In this document: positions 9,457-17,364 of the stretch, piece by piece
How positions within the stretch are numbered: position 1 is the stretch's first letter
How the letters are laid out: each line of letters opens with the position of its first letter
Assembly: GCA_017517705.1 (NCBI GenBank)
Contig: JAFWYM010000013.1
Span: 1 to 64,000, forward strand
From: Alistipes sp.
GTDB taxonomy: Bacteria > Bacteroidota > Bacteroidia > Bacteroidales > Rikenellaceae
DNA: 64,000 nt
Reading direction: 5' to 3'
Made by a program: the position numbers and the translations under genes
The notes under the pieces: generated by a model
Told to the model about the DNA's origin: nothing
The model's database searches: none
Seen by the model: only the letters and a program-made list of their open reading frames with translations

Positions 9457-9510
9457 AGAGCCCCGAATGGGAAATACGTCAAAGTATGTCCCATCCGAGG
9501 CTCTTTCATT
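9457..9510. terminator. bidirectional terminator hairpin after der
   Basis: Long imperfect inverted repeat (AGAGCCCCGAATGGGAAATAC against GTATGTCCC...GAGGCTCT), followed by TTTCATTT on the plus strand. It lies between the converging der and the plug/TonB-C gene. Confidence 0.75.
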
Positions 9511-9609
9511 TGGCGCCACATCTCACGACTTCTGACAAGAAATTAGTCTTACGTTAATGAACCCATGGGAACCTATCAGAACCTACAAGCCCCATAGGAA
9601 CTTATAGAG

Positions 9610-10842
9610 TTACTCATTACTAATTACTATCTTGTCATTGGGCGTAGGCATCGTGCCGAAGATTACGGGCAATGCCGACTGAAATGCTACGGGCTTGCCA
9701 TCCTTCATTGCGGGAGTCCAGCGTGGCGACTTGAGGATAGCGTCGCGTATCTCCTTCTCGAACAACTTGTTAGGCGTACCCTTCATATAGTCCATCTTGA
9801 CAATCTCGACATAACCCGAGCTATTGACGATGAACCTGACAAGGATATGCGCCTCGATGCCCGCCTCGGCAAGTGCCTTGGGGTAGCGAATGTTATCACA
9901 TACCCACTGCTCGAAGGTCGAGATGTGACCACCACGGAAGAGTGGCAAGCTCTCGGGCTCACTCTCCACACGTGGGTCGCTCGGCTTCTTCGTTATGAGC
10001 ACCACACCATTTGATGTGTCGCCATAATCCTCATAATAGGTGAGCGTCGCCTTGTCTTTCAATATCGCCATGTGGAGTATGCTCTCGGGAGATAGTGCCT
10101 CCACCTCCTCTATCGTTGCCGGCAGACCATCAATCATCCACAAGGGTTGCTCCTCCTTAGGTACATCGCTGCCCTTAATCATGGCGTTGACAACGATAAG
10201 GTTACTATCCACCTTCATGGTACTCGCGGGCTCACGCTCCGTAGCAGTATCGGTGTCATCATCTATATTGAAGCTTATGGGCAGCACGAAGGCTACAGGT
10301 ACCGTGCGACCATGCTGAATGGCGGGAGTCCAGCGTGGTGATAGCGAGATGACGCGCGTAACCTCGTCGACAAACAGTGCGTGGCTAAACTTTAGGAAGG
10401 ATATATTGTCAATGTCGATATATCCATCGCGGCCGACAACGAAGCGGACAACCACATCGCCATCAAGACTGAGCGTAAGCGCCTCCGTGGGATAGCGTAG
10501 GTTCTCCATCACCCAGTTGCGGAAGGTGAGCAGGTCGCCACCCATAAACGAGGGCATGACATCCGCCATTAGGAATGGTATATCTTCATCAGCTCTGCTC
10601 TTGAGCGATATTACAACAACACCGTTGCTCGTATCGCCATATTGCTCGAAGAAGCGTAACTGCTCCTTGTCTACAATAGAGGTCATCGACTCGATGTCGT
10701 TAGAGTCGATGCTCTTAAGCTCTTCGATGCCTACGACATTGCCATCTACGATATATAGAGGCTGCTGTGTGCTGGCCTCTGCCCATGCCGAGGTTGTAGA
10801 GATTATAACCGAGGCGATAAAAAGTGTAACTAAGCGTTTCAT
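9610..10842 (-). CDS. periplasmic protein with duplicated plug-like + TonB C-terminal-like units
   Basis: 410 residues with an N-terminal signal peptide (MKRLVTLFIASVIIS...AWA). The mature protein is two homologous halves. Each has a segment resembling the TonB-dependent-receptor plug (PLYIVDG / PLWMIDG; YGDTSNGVV at 68-76 and again at 273-281) and then a TonB C-terminal-like domain (GGDLLTFRNWV...RYP / GGHISTFEQWV...RYP; SPRWTPA at 168-174 and 372-378). The TonB-C fold normally contacts TonB boxes of outer membrane receptors. With no transmembrane anchor beyond the signal peptide, this may be a periplasmic adaptor. It is divergent from a histidine kinase, whose promoter shares the intergenic region, so it could be a target or sensor partner; that is inference. 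Confidence 0.7.
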   Translation of the reverse strand: MKRLVTLFIASVIISTTSAWAEASTQQPLYIVDGNVVGIEELKSIDSNDIESMTSIVDKEQLRFFEQYGDTSNGVVVISLKSRADEDIPFLMADVMPSFMGGDLLTFRNWVMENLRYPTEALTLSLDGDVVVRFVVGRDGYIDIDNISFLKFSHALFVDEVTRVISLSPRWTPAIQHGRTVPVAFVLPISFNIDDDTDTATEREPASTMKVDSNLIVVNAMIKGSDVPKEEQPLWMIDGLPATIEEVEALSPESILHMAILKDKATLTYYEDYGDTSNGVVLITKKPSDPRVESEPESLPLFRGGHISTFEQWVCDNIRYPKALAEAGIEAHILVRFIVNSSGYVEIVKMDYMKGTPNKLFEKEIRDAILKSPRWTPAMKDGKPVAFQSALPVIFGTMPTPNDKIVISNE

Positions 10843-10901
10843 AACTAAAATCTTTAATGTTAACTATACAACTAAAGAGCTCTTTATCATCGTTTCTATC
10901 G

Positions 10902-10909
10902 CAAAGGTA
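10902..10909 (-). promoter_or_regulatory. -7 element TACCTTTG for the plug/TonB-C gene
   Basis: Minus-strand consensus match 59 bp before the start at 10842; divergent from the histidine kinase promoter. Confidence 0.6.
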
Positions 10910-11015
10910 CATCAAGAAAAAGATATTGACGAAGATTTATCGTTAAAGAGTGTTAACCAAAAGTTAAATAGTGTTAAATAACAAGGTGTGCAATATCTGC
11001 TGCCAACTTTTTTAC

Positions 11016-11023
11016 TACCTTTG
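11016..11023 (+). promoter_or_regulatory. -7 element TACCTTTG for the two-component operon
   Basis: Consensus match 20 bp before the ATG at 11044. Confidence 0.65.
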
Positions 11024-11043
11024 TTTCAGCAAAAGCCAGTGTT

Positions 11044-12261
11044 ATGAATAAGTCGAGATTTAGTATTCTGTCGCTAATGGTTGTCCTGTCGCTTGTGCTC
11101 CTTACCGTCGTGGAGAGCATTTGGGCGGTACGCACATACCGCGATATGGAGAGCCGCTACGAGCAACAGATGCATAGTATCTTGGAGGAGGCGGCATGGC
11201 GATATGTAGCGCCTACGATGTATGACGATGCCTCGATAAATATAGGTAACATATCGCGCTTTCATGCCTTCGTTGCCGAGGGTATGCGCACGGCGAGCAT
11301 CACGACACATTTCCGCGTGGAGGTGCTGTCGACAACGGCAACTGAGCCTATTGTCATCATGTCTACGGGCGATACGATGACAAACAGAAAGCATATCGTT
11401 ATTGACAAATATCTGCGACCGCTCATTCTACGCCTCATCGTAGAGGATCCACAAGCTGAGATACTCGCGAACATGCGATGGATACTCATACTACAGCTCC
11501 TTTCGGTGTTGTTGCTCAGTGCGACATTCATCTTCCTGCTACGCACACTATTTAAGGCTAAGGAGGTTGACCGCATACGTCGTGACCTTACGCACAATAT
11601 TACCCACGAGCTAAAAACGCCAATTGCTGCGGCACATGCCGCCACCGAAGCGTTGCGTACGATGCCTGCCATCGCTGAGAGCGAGGCTGCGCGTAACGAC
11701 TATCTCGATATGTCGCTTGGAGAGCTACAACGCCTCAACGATATGGTCGAGGAGATATTGCGCAATGCTACCGAGGAGTTTGCCACGGCCGAGCTACGCC
11801 CCGAAGAGTGTCTGTTGAGGAGTATGGTAATGTCGCTACGCGATGCTCTCGATATGCGCTATGCCTCACGTCGCGTGGCGTGGAGCATCGATATAAGCGA
11901 TGATTGCGCTGTCGTGGCCGATAACTTTCATCTTAAGGGTGTGCTCTCGGCAATTATGGATAATGCCATAAAATACTCTCCCGAGAATCCTAAGGTCACT
12001 GTCGGCATAACAACCAAGCGTGCCTACGTCTACATCTCGATAGCGGATAATGGTATAGGCATACCGCGGAGTGAGCATAAACGCATATTCAACAAATTCT
12101 ATCGTATAACCCACGAAAATAGATACTCATCCTCGGGCTATGGCCTTGGGCTCTACTATGTCCAGAATATTGTTCGTCGACATCACGGAAGCATCGCCGT
12201 GGAGTCGACACGTGGGGAGGGTACTCGTTTTACTATAAAACTGCCGCGCTATGGAAAGTAG
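11044..12261 (+). CDS. membrane sensor histidine kinase
   Basis: 405 residues. A TM helix at about 8-29, a ~115-residue periplasmic sensor region, and a second TM at about 147-169. No HAMP domain was recognised; a short linker leads to the HisKA box HNITHELKTP with the phospho-accepting His188. The HATPase domain has the N box (IMDNAIKYSPE), G1 (DNGIGIP) and G2 (GYGLGLYYV). It resembles RprX-type kinases of Bacteroides. The stop overlaps the response regulator start by 11 bp, so translation is coupled. The signal is unknown; the divergent plug/TonB-C protein is the closest candidate partner. Confidence 0.92.
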   Translation: MNKSRFSILSLMVVLSLVLLTVVESIWAVRTYRDMESRYEQQMHSILEEAAWRYVAPTMYDDASINIGNISRFHAFVAEGMRTASITTHFRVEVLSTTATEPIVIMSTGDTMTNRKHIVIDKYLRPLILRLIVEDPQAEILANMRWILILQLLSVLLLSATFIFLLRTLFKAKEVDRIRRDLTHNITHELKTPIAAAHAATEALRTMPAIAESEAARNDYLDMSLGELQRLNDMVEEILRNATEEFATAELRPEECLLRSMVMSLRDALDMRYASRRVAWSIDISDDCAVVADNFHLKGVLSAIMDNAIKYSPENPKVTVGITTKRAYVYISIADNGIGIPRSEHKRIFNKFYRITHENRYSSSGYGLGLYYVQNIVRRHHGSIAVESTRGEGTRFTIKLPRYGK

Positions 12262-12940
12262 ACGTATACTTATTGTCGAAGATGAGGCCGCCTTGGGGCG
12301 TATACTGTGCGATACGCTCCGCGATGTAGGCTATGAGGTGACACTTACAGCCGATGGCGATGCCGGCCTTGAGGCCTATACAAGGCTGCATCCCGACCTT
12401 GTCATCGCCGACATTATGATGCCGTGTGTCGATGGCCTCACGATGGTCGAGCGTATACGACGTATGGATAGGCGTGTTGAGATTCTCTTCCTCTCGGCAC
12501 GCAGTGGTGCTGAGGATGTTGTCGAGGGCTTCCGTCGTGGCGGTAACGACTACCTGCGTAAGCCATTTTCGTTGGATGAACTCTTGGCGCGTGTTGCGGC
12601 ACTCCTTGCTCGTCACTCGGTGGATAGCGATGCTACGGATGACAGCCTCCATTTCGGTAACTATCACCTCGATAGTCGACGTTGGACACTCACGATAAAT
12701 GGCTCCACGCGACGACTTACGGCACGCGAATCGGCGATACTTGAACGCCTTGCAAAATGTCAGGGTGATGTTGTCAGCTCAAATGAACTGCTCCTCGATA
12801 TTTGGGGCGACGATAGCTACTACACACTGCGCTCTCTCAATGTCTTTATCTCGCGACTGCGCAGCTACCTTGCTGACGATAGGCGTGTAGAGATACAATC
12901 GGTGCGTGGCTCGGGGTATAGACTAATAGTAAATAAGTGA
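12251..12940 (+). CDS. OmpR-family response regulator
   Basis: 229 residues. The receiver domain has the acidic pair E10/D11, phospho-acceptor Asp54 in IADIMMP, LSAR and K104 in RKPF. The C-terminal winged helix is OmpR/PhoB type, ending in VFISRLRSYL...IQSVRGSGYRLIV. It is the cognate partner of the kinase just upstream (11-bp overlap) and resembles RprY. DNA targets are not visible. A strong hairpin pair follows the stop. Confidence 0.94.
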   Translation: MESRRILIVEDEAALGRILCDTLRDVGYEVTLTADGDAGLEAYTRLHPDLVIADIMMPCVDGLTMVERIRRMDRRVEILFLSARSGAEDVVEGFRRGGNDYLRKPFSLDELLARVAALLARHSVDSDATDDSLHFGNYHLDSRRWTLTINGSTRRLTARESAILERLAKCQGDVVSSNELLLDIWGDDSYYTLRSLNVFISRLRSYLADDRRVEIQSVRGSGYRLIVNK

Positions 12941-13000
12941 GGCTGAATAAGTCAGCCTCACGCCCAAGGGAGTCCGTTGATTTCAACGGACGTTTGTTCT
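12937..13000 (+). terminator. double hairpin terminator after the two-component operon
   Basis: Two perfect stems: GTGAGGCTGA/TCAGCCTCAC overlapping the stop codon (12937-12961), and GTCCGTTGA/TCAACGGAC (12972-12991), the latter followed by GTTTGTTCT. Confidence 0.7.
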
Positions 13001-13013
13001 AACAGCTATTTGA

Positions 13014-13574
13014 TTAGATGGCAAAGAGGTTGCCGGTGTATTGCACACTGTTGTAGAATGGCGAGGAGAGGGTCAACAGAGCACCACCATAGCGCGAGTA
13101 TATCTCCAACGAGAAGGTGTAGTCTGTCGATGAAAACATCGTCGAGCGGAACGTCACATGCCAACCGTCGTTAGTCTGCTCGGCGGTATATCCCTCCACG
13201 CTCGGAAGTACGTAGTTGAATACTACGGGGTAATAGGGTGGTGTATAGCCCTTGAGGTAGGGGAGACATACATCTACGGCATCTGTCCATACGATAATCT
13301 CGTACTCGGGATTCATGAGGTTGCGCATCATGCCTGCGGGTAGCTGTTGCATCGTCTGTGGCACGAAGCGGTAGTTGTGCGACAATACCAGCGAGTCGAC
13401 AAAGCGCTCATACTTGGCAAGACGCTCGGCACGGCGTTGCTGGCGTGCCTCCTGCTGTGCTGTGCGTGTGGCACTCTTCGTTGCCGTGGCATCGCTCTGT
13501 GCCTCAATACTTATGGTTATGCCCGCAATGAGCACAACGATAATAGAAAAGGTGATAATAGAAGATCGTTTCAT
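13014..13574 (-). CDS. DUF4251-like secreted protein
   Basis: 186 residues with a signal peptide (MKRSSIITFSIIVVLIAG..., cleavage near IEAQS). A basic coiled segment (ARQQRRAERLAKYERFVDS) is followed by a compact beta domain resembling DUF4251, a family common and uncharacterised in Bacteroidales. The start codon lies inside the 3' arm of a perfect 17-bp inverted repeat (13564-13605), so the ATG would be paired in the mRNA leader. It follows the symporter gene on the same strand (50 bp between stop and start). Function unknown. Confidence 0.6.
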   Translation of the reverse strand: MKRSSIITFSIIVVLIAGITISIEAQSDATATKSATRTAQQEARQQRRAERLAKYERFVDSLVLSHNYRFVPQTMQQLPAGMMRNLMNPEYEIIVWTDAVDVCLPYLKGYTPPYYPVVFNYVLPSVEGYTAEQTNDGWHVTFRSTMFSSTDYTFSLEIYSRYGGALLTLSSPFYNSVQYTGNLFAI

Positions 13575-13605
13575 AGGCGTAAGATTTAACGCCTATGAAA
13601 CGATC
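13564..13605 (-). promoter_or_regulatory. 17-bp perfect hairpin covering a start codon
   Basis: Arms 13564-13580 and 13589-13605 are exact reverse complements with an 8-nt loop. On the minus strand the ATG of the DUF4251-like gene lies in the second arm (CCTATGAAACG). A near-consensus GATATTTG element at 13605-13612 would start transcription inside or just before the first arm. It may also act as the end of the symporter transcript, but no U tract follows. Confidence 0.6.
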
Positions 13606-13624
13606 AAATATCATACCGCTTTAG

Positions 13625-14845
13625 TTACCTCTTAACAAACCTGTCGACCACGGCCGAGCATGCTGCATCGCCCGTGATGTTGAGTGTCGTGCGCACCATG
13701 TCGAATATACGGTCGAGGGCGTAGAAGAGGGGCAGTCCCTCGAGGGGTATATCGGCAGCTACGAGCACGGCTGCTGCTAGCAGCGTGGGGCCCGGAACAC
13801 CTGCCTGGCCTATAGCACCGAGGGCGCAGACGATGGTGATAGAGACGTAGTCGGCCATAGTAAGGTCTATGCCGTAGAACTGCGCGAAGAAGGTGGCTAA
13901 CAGGGCGTAGTATATGGCGTTACCCGACATGTTAATCGTAGCACCGAGGGGTAGCACAAAGCCCGATGTCTGCTTCGAGATGCCCATCTCGTCACATGCC
14001 TCCATGTTTACGGGTAGCGTGGCGAGCGACGAGGCTGTGGAGAACGACACCACCTGTGGTTTAATCATCGCACGGAAGTACTTGCCCAGAGGTACACGCG
14101 AGAAGAGGACTATGGTCAATGGGTAGAGACCAAAGCCTATGATAAACACAGCAATAAGGTCTATCCAAAGCACGTTGGCCACCTGCACGAGAATGTCGAA
14201 GCCGAAGGTTCCCGTGGCGTCGGCGATAAGACCAAAAACACCAAACGGTGCTACGAGCATCACCTTGCCTATGCACCAGATGAGGGCATCGAGGATGATG
14301 TTGAGGCCGCCCGTGATGCGCTGTCGTTTCTCTGCCGCGAGCGACGATATTCCGAAGCCGATGAAGAGACCGAAGATTATGATTTGTAGGATGTTACCCT
14401 CGGTGAGTGCCGCTATGGGGTTTGCGGGTATCATGCCGATGACCGTATCCCAGAAGCCCATTGCTGCGGGAGAGCCCGAGGTGGTCTCCACACTCTCGGC
14501 AGCTGTCGCCAACGACACCACAGCATCGCGGTCTACAGATGCTCCGGGCTGGAAGAGCTCACCGAGGAAGAGGGCAACGCTGATGGATATAATCGTTGTG
14601 ATAATCATATAGCCGATGCTAAGGCCACCGATAAGTCCTGCCGACTTGGTCTCGCCAAGAGCCGAGGCTCCGCTGATGATTGAGACCAGCACAAGGGGCA
14701 CGACAAGCATCTTGATGAGCTGGATAAATAGGTCGCCCAGGGGCTTAAACATCGAGGCCTCGGGGCCCATATATACGCCCACAACGATGCCGATGACCAT
14801 TGCTATGATAATCCAAAGGCCTAAATTTTGCAATAGCTTTTTCAT
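13625..14845 (-). CDS. dicarboxylate/amino acid:cation symporter (DAACS family)
   Basis: 406 residues, eight or more hydrophobic segments as in GltP/DctA. Family motifs are visible: the serine-rich reentrant loop (VVSFSTASSLATLPV), the NMSGNAIYYALLATFFAQ segment corresponding to the NMDGT cation/substrate region, and AIGQAGVPGPTLLAAAVL near the C-terminus. It imports glutamate, aspartate or C4-dicarboxylates with Na+ or H+ across the inner membrane; sodium is plausible given the sodium-pumping decarboxylase nearby. Own promoter TACCTTTG at 14879-14886. Confidence 0.9.
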   Translation of the reverse strand: MKKLLQNLGLWIIIAMVIGIVVGVYMGPEASMFKPLGDLFIQLIKMLVVPLVLVSIISGASALGETKSAGLIGGLSIGYMIITTIISISVALFLGELFQPGASVDRDAVVSLATAAESVETTSGSPAAMGFWDTVIGMIPANPIAALTEGNILQIIIFGLFIGFGISSLAAEKRQRITGGLNIILDALIWCIGKVMLVAPFGVFGLIADATGTFGFDILVQVANVLWIDLIAVFIIGFGLYPLTIVLFSRVPLGKYFRAMIKPQVVSFSTASSLATLPVNMEACDEMGISKQTSGFVLPLGATINMSGNAIYYALLATFFAQFYGIDLTMADYVSITIVCALGAIGQAGVPGPTLLAAAVLVAADIPLEGLPLFYALDRIFDMVRTTLNITGDAACSAVVDRFVKR

Positions 14846-14878
14846 CTATGTAATCTCCCAATATTTAAATTTCTTCTA

Positions 14879-14886
14879 CAAAGGTA
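14879..14886 (-). promoter_or_regulatory. -7 element TACCTTTG for the symporter
   Basis: Minus-strand consensus match 33 bp before the ATG at 14845. Confidence 0.6.
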
Positions 14887-14960
14887 GCACTTTTGGTTAA
14901 ATATACAATCCTATGTGACAAAAATCGGGCATAGTAGTGTGAATATTGTGATAAATGTAG

Positions 14961-14968
14961 TAACTTTG
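14961..14968 (+). promoter_or_regulatory. -7 element TAACTTTG for the sirtuin gene
   Basis: Match 15 bp before the ATG at 14984; excludes the longer frame from 14915. Confidence 0.6.
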
Positions 14969-14983
14969 AAAAAAAATTGGACT

Positions 14984-15694
14984 ATGACGAAAAAGAAGAT
15001 TGTTGTATTTACGGGTGCAGGTGTCAGTGCCGATAGTGGCATTGCCACATTTCGCGATGCCGATGGTCTCTGGGCTAACTACCGTATCGAGGAGGTATGT
15101 ACGCCTGAGGCGCTCAGAAATAACCGCACGAAGGTCATAGAGTTTTACAACCTGCGACGCAGGGAGTCGCTCACGAAGCGCCCCAATGCGGGACACTTGG
15201 CCATCGCTTCTATGGAGGAGTGGGCGGATGTCGTTGTCATCACACAGAATGTCGACAACCTCCACGAGCAGGCAGGGTCATCGCGTGTTGTACACCTCCA
15301 TGGCGAGCTTATGAAGCTACGCTCGGAGCGCAATCCCGACCTTATCTACGATATCAACGATGGCTGGGAGCAGTCGCTCGACGAGCGTGGCGAGGATGGT
15401 GCTCTGCTGCGCCCACATATCGTCTTCTTTGGTGAGTCGGTGCCCATGTTCGATACGGCGTGTAAGATTGTCTCTACGGCCGATATTCTTATCGTTGTGG
15501 GTACGTCGCTGGCGGTATATCCCGCAGCATCCTTGGTCTACTATGTGCGCGACCGCCAGGTGCCAATATATCTTGTCGACCCCGGAAACCCCGACACGGC
15601 AATGATACGCAACCCACTTACACATATCAAGGAGCGTGGTGCTATTGGCGTGCCACAACTTGTTGAGCAGCTGAAGCATGAGCTTGAGAAGTAG
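14984..15694 (+). CDS. Sir2 family NAD-dependent protein deacylase lacking the zinc-binding cysteines
   Basis: 236 residues from MTKKKIVVFTGAGVS. NAD-site motifs are intact: FTGAGVSADSGIATFRD, TQNVDNLHEQAG and the catalytic His in HLHGE. The late part has GTSLAVYPAASL and VDPGNP. The region between the catalytic His and FFGE, where sirtuins usually hold two CxxC pairs for structural zinc, has no cysteine here. Cytosolic removal of acyl groups from lysine using NAD+ is inferred. The start is set by the promoter at 14961. The last 17 bp overlap the next gene. Confidence 0.9.
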   Translation: MTKKKIVVFTGAGVSADSGIATFRDADGLWANYRIEEVCTPEALRNNRTKVIEFYNLRRRESLTKRPNAGHLAIASMEEWADVVVITQNVDNLHEQAGSSRVVHLHGELMKLRSERNPDLIYDINDGWEQSLDERGEDGALLRPHIVFFGESVPMFDTACKIVSTADILIVVGTSLAVYPAASLVYYVRDRQVPIYLVDPGNPDTAMIRNPLTHIKERGAIGVPQLVEQLKHELEK

Positions 15695-16196
15695 GGTTGC
15701 GGAGCGTGCTGCGGTACTACTCGACTATTGCCGTAGGGAGGGTTATAATACGCATATAGCTCTCTTTGTCGACCTTTCGCGTCACTCGGGGCGACGACGT
15801 TTCGTAGTGTGGGATTTCGAGAGTGAGGATATTGTTGTTGCAGCGCCTGTGAGCCATGGCAGTGGCTCGCGAAGCCCGCATGTGCGTAGTGCCTACGCTC
15901 GTATGTCTAATGAGGATGGCTCGCACCTCTCGTCTGTGGGCAGGGCTCTTGTTGCCGAGCGCTATGTGGGGCGCTATGGCACGGCATACCGCCTCGATGG
16001 ATTGGACTCCACGAACAGCAACCTACGCTCGCGCTGTGTCGTGCTCCACGGCTGGGATCATACTACCTCCTATCCTATATACCCCTTCGCCACCGTTGGT
16101 AGCTTCGGCTGTCCTGTGCTGTCGAGACGTGTTATGGAGGCGGTGGACGGAATACTATGCGACCATAAGAGGGTGATAATCGACATATTCGTGTAG
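15678..16196 (+). CDS. L,D-transpeptidase catalytic-domain-like protein (YkuD_2 type)
   Basis: 172 residues. The pattern DLSRHSGRRRFVVWDF..., APVSHGSGS, YRLDGLD, VVLHGWD and FGCPVLS matches the YkuD_2-type murein L,D-transpeptidase domain, including the active-site His and Cys (HG and GCP). These enzymes usually act in the periplasm, yet there is no signal peptide here: a stop codon lies one codon before the ATG, so the start cannot be moved upstream. The gene overlaps the sirtuin by 17 bp. It could be a cytosolic homologue with another role or exported by another route. Confidence 0.7.
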   Translation: MSLRSRVAERAAVLLDYCRREGYNTHIALFVDLSRHSGRRRFVVWDFESEDIVVAAPVSHGSGSRSPHVRSAYARMSNEDGSHLSSVGRALVAERYVGRYGTAYRLDGLDSTNSNLRSRCVVLHGWDHTTSYPIYPFATVGSFGCPVLSRRVMEAVDGILCDHKRVIIDIFV

Positions 16197-16225
16197 TTGT
16201 GGTTGCTTATATACAAAATATTCGC

Positions 16226-16233
16226 TACCTTTG
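16226..16233 (+). promoter_or_regulatory. -7 element TACCTTTG for the small lipoprotein
   Basis: Consensus match 62 bp before the ATG at 16296. Confidence 0.6.
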
Positions 16234-16295
16234 TACTATTCGGACTTGCCTATAGCTTAACGTATTACTAATTACTAATATTTGAATCATCGCGT

Positions 16296-16658
16296 ATGAA
16301 GAGATTTACAACATTGTTTGTGTCGCTCGTTGTAGTGACCCTGCTTACTGGATGTAGCATAACGTCTAATCCCACTAAGAATGTCAACCTCACACAGACT
16401 AATGTCGTGCTACAGAAGGATAACTACGAGATTGTTAAGACCGTTACTGCGGAGGTGTCGCAGACGTATGTCTTTGGCATCGGCGGTATGAGTAGGCAGG
16501 CATTGCGCGATAATGCTATCGCCGAGCTCACCGAGAAGGCAAACCTTAAGGGCTCGCAGGCGTTGATTAACGTCACCGTTAAGTCGGATGTGCAGTTTGC
16601 CTTTATTTGGGCTAAGCGCACCTTCCGCGCCTACGGCACCGTTATCGAGTTCGATTAG
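16296..16658 (+). CDS. small lipoprotein, DUF6567-like
   Basis: 120 residues. The signal peptide ends in LLTGC (lipobox), Ser follows the Cys. The mature part has a short N-terminal strand region (NVNLTQTNVVLQKDNYEIV), an Ile-Gly-Gly turn, an amphipathic helix (RQALRDNAIAELTEKANL) and two closing strands, the layout of the DUF6567 family found widely in Bacteroidales. Located in the periplasm or outer membrane; function unknown. Own promoter; no obvious partner. Confidence 0.65.
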   Translation: MKRFTTLFVSLVVVTLLTGCSITSNPTKNVNLTQTNVVLQKDNYEIVKTVTAEVSQTYVFGIGGMSRQALRDNAIAELTEKANLKGSQALINVTVKSDVQFAFIWAKRTFRAYGTVIEFD

Positions 16659-16814
16659 AGGGCGAGGTGTAACCCTACACACGTCAAGGTGAGTAGAGCC
16701 ATCTGCGTGCCTCAAGGAGCACCATGCCCCTACCCTAAGCATCGCAGTGCTCCGGTTGCTGTGTTACTTACATTACTCTTGCTACTCGACCTTATAGTCT
16801 CTCTGCGCAGTCAT

Positions 16815-16920
16815 GGGGAGCCTGGGTAGTTATGGGTAGCCTGGGTAGTCTGGGTAGTCTGGGTAGTTTGGGTAGTTTGGGTAGTTTGGGTAGTCTGGGT
16901 AGCCTGGGTAGTCATGGGTA
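16815..16920 (+). repeat. 9-bp tandem repeat, unit GGGTAGTYT
   Basis: Twelve successive GGGTAG (one GGGGAG) starts spaced 9 bp apart, with three 10-bp spacings. Units differ at the last two or three bases. G-rich on the plus strand. No reading frame uses it. Confidence 0.85.
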
Positions 16921-16977
16921 AAGCGCTATTAGATAACTACATATACTTCCCATATTACCCATACTCCCCACACTCAA

Positions 16978-17103
16978 ATTCTTCGACTGCGCTTGCGCTC
17001 CGCTCAGGATGACAGGGTGGAGGCAGCCTAATTGTCACTCTGAACGAAGTGAAGAATCTGGAAGATATCCTTCGACTGCGCTTGCGCTCCGCTCAGGATG
17101 ACA
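16978..17103. repeat. interspersed palindromic repeat cluster (REP-like)
   Basis: Two direct copies of CTTCGACTGCGCTTGCGCTC followed by CGCTCAGGATGACA (16978-17013 and 17069-17103) flank an inverted, diverged copy GTCACTCTGAACGAAGTGAA (17034-17064). The family resembles the widely seen TCATTCTGAGCGAAGCGAAGAATCT intergenic repeats. Confidence 0.7.
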
Positions 17104-17284
17104 AGGTGCCAGATAGAAACACATTGAAACCCTCAAAAACCACGGGTATTATTTTTAATACCCGCATGAGCGGTGGGGTTGAAGGTGGGGTAGAGTGTGT
17201 TATTATGAGACTACGTGTACATAAAAGCATACCCGCGATGGTGTTAGCGGTATACTCGTTTTTAGAGATGACATTATCGTGTAC

Positions 17285-17327
17285 GAAAAGAGGGCGTCTC
17301 CGTCATGTTGTGCGGGCGCCCTCTTAG
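17285..17327 (-). terminator. terminator of meaB
   Basis: Stem AAGAGGGCG(C)/CGCCCTCTT with a 20-nt loop; on the minus strand it is followed by CTTTTCG. Confidence 0.75.
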
Positions 17328-17364
17328 CAGTCTACGATGTCATATCGACTGTAGGTAGTTGTCG

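Larger units (their letters stand above)
16659..17284. other. long non-coding gap rich in repeats
   Basis: About 630 bp without a credible gene. It holds a 9-bp tandem repeat (16815-16920) and a family of inverted interspersed repeats (16978-17103). The rest shows nothing recognisable. Confidence 0.7.

Noticed and set aside
17049..17327. 92-residue frame after the interspersed repeats
   Set aside because: Begins in a repeat copy and ends in the meaB terminator; no conserved features.
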